A program made the position numbers and the translations under genes. A stretch of 64,000 nt of DNA, from contig NJFT01000048.1 of NCBI GenBank assembly GCA_002221725.1, forward strand, positions 154,207 to 218,206, in the 5' to 3' direction. The notes below the pieces were generated by a model, which had not been told where the DNA came from, searched no databases, and worked only from the letters and a program-made list of their open reading frames with translations. Shown here piece by piece: positions 53,607-64,000 of this stretch (position 1 is its first letter; the number at the start of each line of letters is the position of its first letter). The stretch is from Scedosporium boydii. Lineage: Eukaryota; Ascomycota; Sordariomycetes; Microascales; Microascaceae.

Positions 53607-55984
53607 TTATGCATCCAACTTCAACCGCTCCAGCATTTCATCAATCTTCCTGTGTAGGATCTGATGGTTTATAGCATCTAAATCGAACTCATCCTCAACT
53701 ACCTGACCGTCTAGCGTGCGCATGGGTCCGACTTCAGTTTCAGCTCCCTCTCTAGGTGCGCTTGCCACCGCTTGTTCTCCCTCTTTATCCGTCAGGTTCA
53801 CCTTACTTTCCATCGCCTCCGCCAACGACGCATCAACATCGCCCTGCTCCTCCATGATATCTTCCAGGCCCGCGTCCTCGAAACGCAACCTGAAGCGCTC
53901 ATCTAAGTAGTATCGAATATCGTCCAGCAACTCGATAGTATCCGTCTCCTCACGCTTCTCAATACGCTCCGCGCTCTGTCGGATCAAGTCCGCAAACTCT
54001 TCGTCGTCGATATAATCTTCCAGCCGATACGCCAGATAGCGAGCCGCGAACTCCTCCAACCTCTGCACGCGCAGGTCCCAGGCGGCGTGAATGACGTCGT
54101 AGATGTTGATCGGCTCCGTTTCCACGGGCACCGCCGCTCCGCCAGACGGTCCGGGGGCGTGCGTGCGGTCGACAAGAACGTTGGAGTTGCCACTACCAAG
54201 GGCGCTGATGATTGTAGCAGCCTTGTTCTTGAGCTTTTCGAGGAAGAGCATGTCGGCTGTGTAGAGGAGGTCGAGGGCGAGCTCGAGAGGGCAATTCATT
54301 TTTTCCGTGTAAATAAAGGAGAGAATAATCTCTAAAACCTCAGGAACGCAGTCTATGGTGATGACATGGAGGTTCTCGGACTCCTGGGCCTCTAGGAATT
54401 CGCTGGAGAACATGGTTTCGAAGTACAGACTTCGGATGAGCATGGCTTTGTGGGCCGGGTAGAGAACCACCTTCCGGGACCTGGAATATTTCGCGCCGGT
54501 CGTATTGGACATGGGTCCGACAGGGATAGAGTTGGATTCTTGGGCAACCGCCTGCTCCGCTGATCCGTCCTCCTCGGCCTCGGGCTCTTCCTCGTATGCT
54601 GCTAATAAGCAATCCGCAAAAATAGAATTGCTCCGCGGCCATTGAACTTTCGACAGGTCCTCCTCATTGACAACCATCTTGTGGCCTAATATGGACGTAT
54701 CGAAGAATTTTTGAATCTGTTCCTGCGCTCTATTAACTTCGTCTTGATACCTTTGCCGCACTAACCGCCGGTCATTCATAGCCAAGATGGTCTCCCATAG
54801 CTGATCGATCTCGAGATCTTTGGTGATCTTGTCGATACCTTTGAGCACCTCTTCTTCCGTGCTCTCGCTATTGGCAGCCACCAAATCCCTGGGAACCTCC
54901 TGGAGGTAAAGATATTGAAGCACGACCCGGAAAGATTCAATGGGAATCGAGGGTTGAATCTTCCAGGTTTCCGTGGCTGGGAACGCAGAGAGTTTCCTCT
55001 CAAAGTAAGGGCTTCTGGAAGATAATAAGAACTTGTGAAGTCCAAAGAAGTGGCCATTGGATGTGACCGCGATATCCGAGGTTCTTGGAACGTCTCGGGA
55101 AAGTAAGGAATTGAGATGCGCCGACCAGGTTTGGAGGGGGTCGGTCGATTTGCTGAAGTCGTATCGCAGCAAGAGGTTCCGGATCTTATCGTTTAGTGCG
55201 TTGTAGACGCAACGCTCACCCTGGAAGGTATTGCGCTCAGCCAAAGCACCTAAATCTGTGAGTGAGAACCTTGCGCAGACCCAAAGAATGAGATTCAGAG
55301 CACACTATACCTGATTCCAAGAGAAGCTCGACTAATTCATAATGTCCACACAGACTCGCCTAGCTCAGGTCAGACTCTCTCATATAAAGATGAAATCCCG
55401 GGTACAGAGAACAGAGCCGGGTGACTTACAAGAATTAAGGGAGTGTAATCGAACCGGTCCCTGCCGTTGATATTGACACCCAAAGAGATGAGCTCCTGGC
55501 AAGTCTTTAAGTCGCCCCGTCGACAAGCCTCGATCAGCTCATTGAATTCTTCACTCAGGTCCAAGGGATTCTCATCTCTCAGGAGGCCACTCTGTATCAT
55601 TTCCTTCTCCTGGTAGAGCTTGAGTTCGAGCTCGTGCTTCCGTAACACCGGCTCGGATCCTTCCTCGAGGCTCGCAAATCGTACCTCTCGGGGTTTGGCT
55701 CGTGGCTGACTGGCACTCTGAGTGCTCCTCTGACTGCCTCTCTGACTGCCATTATGAGTGTCCCTTTGAGTGCCCCTCTGGCTGCCACTCCAGCTACCAC
55801 TGTGACTGCCACTATGAGTGACCCTCTGACTGCTATTCTGGCTACCACTGTGACTGCCACTATGAGTGTCACTCTGAGTGTCACTCTGAGTGCCCCTTTG
55901 GCCGCCACTCTGACTACCACTGTGACCGCCCCTCTTCTTGCTGCTTTGGCTGGCCCCCTTCCGACCGGCGCTCTGAGTGCCCAT
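53607..55984 (-). CDS. Ankyrin-repeat and two-BTB domain protein (ABTB1-like)
   Basis: Likely substrate adaptor for a Cullin-3 ubiquitin ligase, by family. Three exons with introns 55360-55429 and 55250-55310 give 748 residues. After a basic start (MGTQSAGRKG) residues 21-92 are 18 tetrapeptide repeats of the type (Q/H)(S/R)x(S/T). Ankyrin repeats follow at about 150-215 (LIEACRRGDLKTCQELISLGVNINGRDRFDYTPLIL, continuing ASLCGHYELVELLLESG in the tiny 49-bp exon). BTB1 is at about 240-360 (DIAVTSNGHFFGLHKFLLSSRSPYF) and BTB2 at about 420-530 (KVVLYPAHKAMLIRSLYFETMFSSEF). The C-terminus is acidic and helical. This order matches ABTB1/BPOZ, but the Ser/Gln repeat tract is not part of the known family. 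The gene is divergent from the NIMA kinase (748 bp apart) and convergent with Spp1 (279 bp). Confidence 0.85.
55709..55924 (-). repeat. Coding minisatellite: 18 tandem 12-bp units
   Basis: A 216-bp stretch inside the BTB gene encodes 18 tetrapeptides such as HSGS, QRGT and QSDT. A 16-residue (48-bp) higher-order unit of the form HSGSHSGSxxxSQRxT occurs twice in a row at residues 41-72. The phase is kept over all units. Confidence 0.9.
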
Positions 55985-56732
55985 GTTGGCTAGCAGCCAG
56001 TTCGTTCCGCACAGGCCCAAGTGATGAAGATGAGGCAGGATATATATAAAATATACAGATAACAAGGACGACAGTATATACTAAAATAAGATATGTTAAT
56101 ATGGGACGTCGATATATTTTAGGGAATTTTTAAAAGGATAAAGAAATCCAAGATCTCTCAACTCTTGGGTGGCGATGGATCTGGGTCAATATCGAGCATT
56201 ATTAATAACGGGACTTTAATTGTTGTGCAACCAGAACAGTGCCCGTTGGACTGCATTGGATTGTGCACCGATTCAATTCAACCAATCAATTGCGACACAA
56301 CCACGTCGGTGGAATCCGTTGCCGGAGCGGGCCTTATCGATAGCGGCAAAACGTCGGCATCACACCCATGCTGCCTGGTTGCTGTGACACCAGCAACTTT
56401 TGTTTACTCAGCAGGGGTATCGTCTCAGGGATTGGAAGGCAGCGGCAATCCGAGGGCAACTTGGGCTTAGTTCAGCTCGGACTTCACTTCATTCACCGTT
56501 GCTTGCACACCTTCAAACCTCCGACTCTTGCAATCTCCCCACAACAACACAACAATTCCTTTCTTCATCCTCACAAAGTGGCATCGCTTGCCTTTTGAAG
56601 TGTGGTGAAGCTAGATTTTGTTGTGTTTTCTTCTTTCTTGACCCTTTTTTCCCTTCTCCCTTGCCTGCTAATTCCATGGGCATTTGCACCTAGTTCAGAA
56701 TCTTTGTGACCGCATTTCAGACATTGTTCAAC
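55985..56732. promoter_or_regulatory. Shared divergent promoter region, BTB gene/NIMA kinase
   Basis: Contains the upstream regions of both genes. A T/C-rich tract near 56600-56660 precedes the NIMA start. No specific site is claimed. Confidence 0.45.
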
Positions 56733-59035
56733 ATGTCGACTACAACTTCCAGTGAGTACGATGTACTCGAAAAGATTGGTAAGTCCTTTCTTGATTCCAG
56801 TCGCTTTCAACTGCACAATGGGTCAAATCATCCCTCTTCACTCTTCGTTGCTCTAAACTTCTGGTGCTCTAACCGCTGTCACGCTACAGGCCATGGCTCG
56901 TTTGGTATTATCCGCCGGGTGAGGAGGAAGTCGGATGGCCTCGTCCTCTGCCGAAAGGAAATCAACTACGGCAAAATGTCCCAGAAAGAACGAGAACAGC
57001 TCCACGCCGAATTCCAATGTCTCTCTAGCCTCCGACACCCCAACATCGTCGCCTACTACCACCGTGAGCACTTGAAAAGCCAGCAAGAGCTCCACTTGTA
57101 CATGGAATACTGTGGAAGCGGCGACTTGGGCCGAGTGATCAAGGACCTCACGAATAAGGGCCAGAGGGCTACCGAGTCTTTCGTTTGGGCTACCTTTTCG
57201 CAACTCGTCTCGGCTCTGTACCGATGTCATTATGGCGTTGACCCTCCCGAGATTGGATCCGATATCCTGGGTATCATTTCCGGGGCCCAAAATCAAAAGG
57301 CACCAGAAGGTGGTGTCGTGATTATGCATCGTGATTTGAAGCCCGAGAATGGTAAGCACTAACACAGCTCAATTATTATTCTGTGAATTGGTTTTCTTAC
57401 CTTTTTTTTCTCTCAGTTTTCCTCGGCAAGGACAACTCAGTCAAGTTGGGCGATTTCGGCCTGTCCAAGATGATAAAATCACACGACTTCGCCTCAACCT
57501 ATGTCGGAACCCCCTACTACATGTCTCCTGAGATTTGCGCCGCAGAACGCTACACCCTCAAGTCGGACATCTGGTCTCTGGGATGTATCATCTACGAGCT
57601 CTGTGCTCGAGAACCGCCTTTCAATGCCAAGACTCATTACCAACTTGTGCAGAAGATCAAGTCGGGAAAGTACCCGGCCCTGCCCGACTGCTACTCGCCC
57701 GAGCTTTCTTCCACCATCCGAGAATGCCTCCGGGTCAACCCCGACGAGCGGCCTTGTACTTTCGATCTCCTCCAGCTTCCTATCATGAGATTGATGAGAA
57801 AAGAGAAGGAGGTATCCGACATGAATAAGACCCTCAGGGCGCGGGAAGCTGTTCTGGCTGCCAAGGAAGCCGAGCTCGCCCAACAAGCAGCTGCACTTGA
57901 GTCTACTAAGTCGCTGATCCGTGACGAGATTGATGCCAACCTCCGGAGGGAATGGGAGGTCAAGGCTCAACTAGAGATCACGAAACACATAAATATAGAG
58001 CTAGAAAACCTCCATCGACAATTCGATATCGAAGTTCGCGCCCAAGTAGAGGCCGAATTGAAGAAGAGAGCGGCCACCCCTCTCAGCAGCACAAATACTA
58101 CGACACGGTCCGACCTGATGTCCTCGCTCAAGTCGACCCAACAATCATCCTTGTCTACGGCGCCAGTGGATAACAGCGAGTTGGGAGCTACCACAAATAC
58201 TGAGATCACGGAGCCAGATGTACCGAGCTCGCCGCCTAAACGAGTGCTGGGAACGCCCATGCGTAGAGTGCAAACGATGTTTGCCGGCAACGCCGCGACT
58301 CCGGGAGACGTAGAGATGTCGGAGCCATCGCCTATGGCAATCTCATCTCTATCACTGTCACCTCGCCGCAACCCCGCGACGAAGGCCCCTACTCTCGGTG
58401 GTGGCATCTTTAAAGCTAACGGCCACCAGCCTAACCCCGACCTTCTCTGGAATGTCCCTCGCGACTGCAAGACGCCTGATTCCGACGATGAGGATCTGAT
58501 TCCATCCCCCACTAGGAACATCAAGTCTAACAAGAACCCCTTCATGCTCAAGAACCGCCCCATTCTTCCATCGAAGATTTCCAACAAGCCTCTCCCGTTG
58601 ATTCCTCCTTTGCAAATGAGCCCAGAGGGTCCCAAGGGTGGTCTCCAAGACCGCCCCGCATCGCCAACGCGCCGATTGAGTAAGATTCCATCGGCTACAT
58701 CGCTCGTGCACAGAAACAACGAAGCGGGCTGCCAGCTCGGCCGAAAACCCTCCATCAAGAAGGAGGACCTTCCTCTCGGCAAGATCGCTGCTAAGAACAA
58801 CATCCGGGGGCGAACTTTGGTTGAGCTTCAGCAGGCCCGCGCCGGTGGCCGACCTCTTTCAGCCGTGATCGCTCCTGGTGCCGAGAATGTTAGTCCCAAG
58901 AAGGCGTCCAAGGACAAGCCAGTTGTGAGGAGGGCTAGCGACACCATTCCCGGCTGCGTTGCTATCTGGGATCCCGAACGAGATGAGATGCCGAGTCCGT
59001 TTTTGGTGAGGACCAAGCCACGGGGCCGAGTTTAG
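56733..59035 (+). CDS. nimA: NIMA-type mitotic protein kinase
   Basis: Ser/Thr kinase needed for entry into mitosis; acts at nucleus, spindle pole and nuclear pores. Three exons with introns 56779-56889 and 57352-57416 give 708 residues. The kinase domain (about 11-300) has the Gly loop GHGSFG (16-21), ATP-binding K38 in CRKEINYGKM, HRDLKPEN (162-169, with the last Asn at the intron), DFG (182-184) and the activation loop TYVGTPYYMSPE. An insert (about 130-160, VDPPEIGSDILGIISGAQNQ) lies before the catalytic loop and occurs in other fungal NIMA. A coiled coil follows at about 315-440 (MNKTLRAREAVLAAKEAELAQQ). The C-terminal ~270 residues are Ser/Pro-rich with several SP and TP sites. N-terminus, insert and coiled coil fit fungal NIMA/Nim-1 rather than the shorter Fin1 type. 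Confidence 0.93.
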
Positions 59036-61784
59036 AATACCCACCCGCTTGCTGCACAGGCCGGTTTCGAGTCTCCATTGTAATGGTGGACCGTGGGGAG
59101 GGGAGCTGGGATATGCTCTGTCCGACGAGTTACCTCTAGTGGATCTTTTTGGTAAAGATCTGGAGCAACTTTCATCGGAAAATTCTGTGAGGCATACTTT
59201 TGCCTATCCATTCTTTTCTCTAAAAACAAAAACAGCCATTTCCTTTGTCATATCCATGAAACATGGTGGATTGAGCATACGACGATTGGGGGAGGAGAAC
59301 CGGCGGAACGGTGGAAGGTTTGGCAAAACACTTAAGTCGCCTCTCTACGAAAAGAGCAAGATGAAGGCCAGGAACGGATTGAGACCCTCGACCTCATACG
59401 ATATATATACCTACCACCAGTACGACTCTACGACGTGAAAGCGGACAGGACTCCTTCCTTTCAACGGTGGGCGGGTCTGGGGTAGTCTACGGGGAGGAAG
59501 CTGTCTCCGGTCATTAACCATGAACACTGGTCAAGGCATGGAGAGAAGGGTGACGAACTACAGGAGTAATGGGATGGGCGATTTAAGAGTTGGTAAATGA
59601 GGGGTGTATGGGTGTTTGACTTTCTGTATAAAGTACGAGCGAACGCATCACTGTGGCGTTTGGCGAATGGGGCCTCCACGCTTCTGGATGGGAGCTGTTC
59701 ATGGTTCCTCATCTCATCATTCTTCTTCGAGATCCGAGGCCTAGGCCGTTCCGCTCTGTGCGGCCCAAGCCTTCGGATCACATTCATTGTTTGATTTTTG
59801 ATTTTTTGGCACTTTGTTTGGGAAACAGTTTGGGCTTTTGGAGCAACCAGTTCTTTGTCAATACTTGTTGATATATGTGCATTGTGGTCTGCTCATTGGC
59901 ATTCCCGTGAATACAAGAATTATACCCGTTCATGTTTTGTGCATCCTCCTGTTATCACAAGTATTGGTTTTCTGATGTTGGTGCCGTCATTGTCTCAGAT
60001 GGCGGAAGGGCTGATGTCTCACCGAGCCGAGCGAGACCCGGCCCCGTCACAGCCGTTGCTAAGCTATCGTCATCCACGCTACGGCCACGTTCGACAGCAA
60101 AAGCAACGAGCTGTGACAGAAGGGATGACACGCAGTCAGACAGGAGGAGTCTTCACCTCTATGCTTGGACGCTACTGTGCGCCCGCCCAAATCGGGGCAA
60201 GAATGTCTCGGTGTGAGCCCCCAAGTGGGGACCGCCCTCATGACGACGTCCGAGATCCCAAACGCCCGATGGTGCCGCCTTCGCGGCTTGACGCGCATCG
60301 TTTTTCCAAAAGGGAGGGCGGGGACGGATGATCTTCTCCTACGGCGGGATGATGAGTTGCTTACAGGGAGGGAGGGTGGTTGTTTTACGAGATGAGCTAT
60401 TTGGTGGGAATCGGGAAGTCTTGCTTTTTTTCCCTTTCTTTCTTGTCCAGTTCATTTGCATTTCATTTGGTAGGAAATGCGTGGTCATCACAGGCTCTTC
60501 GTTTCGTCTCCAGCCAAGCCTAATACGGGGTCGATGTGCCAGGCCACCCAGGCCATGGAGAGGCCGGGTTGCGGATATGCGTGGATACTAGCATCACATC
60601 GGCAAACTCACGCTTGTTCATTGGGCTTCTGCGCCATATGCAAAATCCTTGCTTTTTTTTCCTTTTTGGCGATTTCAAGAAGAGACAACGGCAGGGATCG
60701 AAGATAGGGTTAACAGACACCTTGCAATCCTCATGAGAAACAGGAATATGCGGGCGCTGTAGATTTTTTTTTGATTCAATGACCAGCAGGTAGGACATGG
60801 TGCCATTTTGATGCTCGTTGCTTTTTCGTCTCCTTGCCCGTTGCCTCCCGTCGGCACGGTTAAGAGGGTTAACAGGAGTGCTTCGAGACTAAACTGCGGC
60901 GCTTCTCCGTTTGGGGGATGAAGGAAAGATGGTGTGCCTCCTTCCGCTTGGCGCTACTGTTTCGATCTGGCATTTACGAAGGAGACTTGCCTCTCATTCC
61001 CCAGATGTTTCCCTTTTCAGTGTTCATCGAATAGGATCTAATTTTTCTTGTTCTTATTTTGGTTTATTTTTTTCTTCCATTATTTTTTAACCTAGATACG
61101 GGAAGGAGTCGGAAAGAGTGTGCGCCTCAGCGGATTCTCAGACGAACCAGTGTTCGGATCCTGGTTCCAGGCGCCCTTCGCCTCACCGCAAGGGTTCCAA
61201 TCCAATCAACTCGCTTACAAAAGTAATAGAAGTGAAAACCCCCTTCCCTTCTCTCTCCCAGCTGTCCTGAAGGCTCGTCTGTCCCCGGACCTGTTGACTG
61301 GGGAAGACGGCGCGTATCCTGTCAAAGAAACAAATGTTTAGGCCAAAAAAGCTGGCCTTCCTCTCGAGTCGAGAGTACAAACACCGTCATCTCGAAGCTT
61401 TGATAGGCTCAAATACGGCAGTGAAGGGAGAACCCAGCCGATCTTGATCCATCGTAAGGGGGGCATGCATGGCTCGAGCACGCCCAGATTTTCTTGATGG
61501 GCCAGGCCACCTTAATGTTGGACCTTTTTCGCCTCGGGTAGCGCACGCCCCTCCCCATTTTACCCGATGTGGCCAGAACGTTTTGGGAAAAGCAAAGAGA
61601 AGGAGGTGCTGTTTGGTGGAGAGGGAGGGCGGGATGGGGAAGGGAAGTGAATGGCAAATAACGGCGATCGGCGGCGGTATTTGCCATTTGCCTAGGGCTT
61701 GCAGCTCGCGTAGACGTGGTGCATCGGCAATAACGTCGACTAATGAGAGGCTGAATCGAGAGACACCTTTTCTTTTTTATTTTC

Positions 61785-61804
61785 TTTTTTTTTTTTTTTT
61801 TTTT
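61785..61804. repeat. T run of 20
   Basis: Twenty consecutive T after a shorter T-rich stretch, in the gene-poor right end. Confidence 0.85.
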
Positions 61805-63966
61805 ATAGTAGTCGACCTCCATAGATTGGGGACGAAATGGGTAATAGTTGCGGATTTAGGTGACCTTCCTCTGTGACATTTTTGCCATGGTGCCCTTTCT
61901 TGGGAGCTAGATGAGAAACATCAATGGCTTGACGTGACAGGAAGCCCATGTCTTCGAGCAGGTAACGGCCGGCAGTTCTCGGCCTGTCGTGGATATCGAC
62001 TGCGCAGCGGAGATCAGATCAGAGAACAGAGTCGTATTATCCAACCATCTTGTTTCTCTTCGCATGTGCGGTTCCACTTCTCGATATTCATCCTGTGTGG
62101 AGACGACGCATGGTCGATCTCCCATCAAGGGAGGGAACAAGGTGCTTTTCCTCCGCGAGTCCCAAGTCTTGACAACATATTATCGCCGATCTCAAAGACT
62201 CCTTCAACGAGTCACTCTGACACAAGGGTTACGAAACAAAAGCCATTACGACAGGCCTTCACTTTGCGGCATTCGCTCCGCTAAGACCTCACAGGGTACG
62301 CACTAGTTCAACCAGTCCGCCATCCTGCTCCAGACTGTTCGCCACTCTGCACTTCCACTGTAGCTATCACATCCGAATGGCCCGGCCCAAGGAGGACTCC
62401 CCTCCTCCTGTGAGGAAAGGGGGGCGTGTGCAAATCTGGACTCCAGTTCAAGTCGCCACTAAAATCCGTACGCACGAAGCACGATTTCGGGAAGGGAGGG
62501 GAGTGAGAGAGACCTATGACTTTCCGCAGGATGAGGATGGTGTCTTCATCACGCACCATGGCGATCCATTGTTTCCCCTCCGCACTGCATGGCCCGCACT
62601 ATTACTCCCGTGGCTTCAAAGATTGAAGCTAGCAAACTCATCGTGCAGGTGTGGTGTTGCATACGAGCAGGTGGACTACTTTCCAACTCGCCCAAAGTTG
62701 AAAGCGTCTTGTTCACCCTCCTTTCCACGTGTCGACCGTCTGTGCCCAACCACTCACCCAAAAATTTTGTCTCGTGGGCTGCCACGAAAAGAATAAACTT
62801 GGTTTAGAAATTCACTAGTTCGAGCATAAGCCAGGAAGCCACGGACTGTTCGATCTAACGGAGGTGTACGGTCTGGCTGGCCCAGGAGGGCATATGTAGA
62901 GATGCGATGTTTCTCCTTGGCTGGCCTGCAACAAACCAACTACCGATGAAGCTTGGACAGTGGCTGTGCCGTAGGAGAAATGGATCAAGGACTGTGATTG
63001 AAGTGAGAGGTGTAAATGAGCTGCCCAGGGGAGACATCCACAGAACCTGGAAGGTTGTATTCGGGAAATAAGTCGATCCTTTTCTTACGGAGCTCTCCCT
63101 GAGTTTCTGCAATTTTTCAATGTACAGCCCTGTTGATGCTACGGGTCCGGGGAAGAACCGGGGCCTCTCGATTCAGCCAGGCATCCTTGGGTTTGTACTC
63201 ACTCCGTAAAGTCTTTCAGAATTCTAGGTGGCTCTAGAAACTCGAGCTGTCTCCTCGCACCTGTATTTCGATGCCGTCTTCTCCACTCATACCGAAGACC
63301 GTAGGCTTCATTAATTGTCCTCGTCGGTCGCCGAGTTCAGGCACCCTTTGTCCTTGACCCACCTAGCACGTCACACTGGCTCGGTCCTACCACTGGAAAA
63401 GAAGAAGAAAAAAGTTCCCGTCATTGACACCAACCGATGGCCGCCGACGAAGGATACGAACGCCTGCCCTGCACTTCGCAGGTGCCGCTGTGCTGTATTG
63501 GGAGTAAGCCCCGTCCCATTTCCCTGTTATCAATGGATTAAGAGTAGGAGAGCCGACGACCGTTGTAACGGTTGGGTGTAACCTCAATTCTACTCCGTAC
63601 TTTTCCTGAGGTTGCAATATATCTCGAGGTAGGGTCTGGCGTCCAGGCTGCCCCGGTGGAAAGGATTATATTCAGAGCTCCAATGTAACTCAACTCAAGA
63701 ACTGCTCAGTATTAGCAAAGGAACGGCTGTGGAGATGTTCTTTAATCCTACGTTCCATATAGTGCCCTGCCCGTTTCCGCGTACGAAGTAAATCTTCAAT
63801 GAAAAGTCAGCACGGAGTACAGCTCACCTCTTGATGTCGATCCGAAAATGCGAGAGCCACATTGAAATATCGGAACCGCAGCTGGCCCCACCTGAACCGT
63901 GATTCGTAGTTTGGTTCCTGAGTATTGAGTGGGGGGAATGCTGTCATGGGCAGCAAACACTGGACT

Positions 63967-63967
<1 letters not shown>

Positions 63968-63997
<30 letters not shown>
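63968..63997. repeat. T run of 30 at the window end
   Basis: Thirty T followed by CCC at the very end of the window. A natural homopolymer or an assembly break are both possible. Confidence 0.85.
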
Positions 63998-64000
63998 CCC

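Larger units (their letters stand above)
59036..64000. other. Gene-poor region
   Basis: About 5 kb without a supported gene on either strand. Open frames are short and overlap one another, and none joins by plausible splices to a recognised family. The left part holds the NIMA 3' UTR. T runs lie at 61785-61804 and 63968-63997. A distal, poorly conserved gene or non-coding transcript cannot be excluded by eye. Confidence 0.4.

Noticed and set aside
55709..55924. CRISPR-like regular repeat
   Set aside because: Units are 12 bp, contiguous without spacers, and in frame inside a gene; this is a coding minisatellite.
57967..58803. 278-codon minus-strand frame opposite the NIMA gene
   Set aside because: Overlaps the coding C-terminal region of a clear gene and shows no domain.

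Overview
The window is nuclear DNA of a filamentous ascomycete (Pezizomycotina). Short introns of about 50-140 bp with GT..(C/T)AG ends and CTAAC-like branch sites, one gene every 2-3 kb on both strands, and gene families close to those of Neurospora, Fusarium or Colletotrichum point to Sordariomycetes. I cannot name the species from the sequence alone. No tRNA, rRNA, CRISPR array or intact transposon was recognised.

Layout. 1.7-5.7 kb (-): a Rom2-type Rho1 exchange factor. 7.7-8.8 kb (+): V-ATPase subunit c' (Vma11). 9.4-10.5 kb (-): a three-exon protein of unknown function. 13.1-14.8 kb (-): a SET-domain protein with an N-terminal signal-like segment. 16.1-18.6 kb (+): two adjacent broken kinase-like genes. 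18.7-21.6 kb (-): an RBM5/10-like splicing factor with RRM, RanBP2 zinc finger and G-patch. 22.5-25.0 kb (+): a gene with a fungal STAND/HeLo-like N-terminal domain, broken by an in-frame TGA. 25.9-26.5 kb (+): molybdopterin synthase large subunit. 27.0-28.6 kb (+): D-arabinono-1,4-lactone oxidase. 29.5-32.1 kb (-): a ferric reductase. 35.6-36.6 kb (+): exosome subunit Rrp43. 37.6-39.4 kb (+): Rab escort protein Mrs6. 39.9-42.3 kb (-): meiotic kleisin Rec8. 42.9-46.0 kb (-): choline kinase. 48.2-49.8 kb (-): a CECR5-type HAD hydrolase. 50.4-51.4 kb (-): Sco1. 51.9-53.3 kb (+): COMPASS subunit Spp1. 53.6-56.0 kb (-): an ankyrin/BTB protein with a tetrapeptide repeat tract. 56.7-59.0 kb (+): a NIMA kinase. 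59-64 kb: no recognisable gene.

Most of the window is conserved housekeeping sequence, and neighbours share no pathway. Sco1/Spp1 and the BTB protein/NIMA are divergent pairs over short shared promoters. Two pairs are tightly convergent: Spp1 with the BTB protein, and Mrs6 with Rec8.

The accessory part is 16-25 kb. A non-RD kinase, a pseudokinase and a HeLo-like-domain protein lie around one conserved splicing gene, and all three carry clear breaks: frameshifts, nonsense codons and a lost splice donor. Their domain types are those used in fungal non-self recognition and regulated cell death, so I read the segment as the remains of such a module. That link is inference. The breaks are seen directly, and most are single-base, which suggests recent decay or, less likely, sequencing errors.
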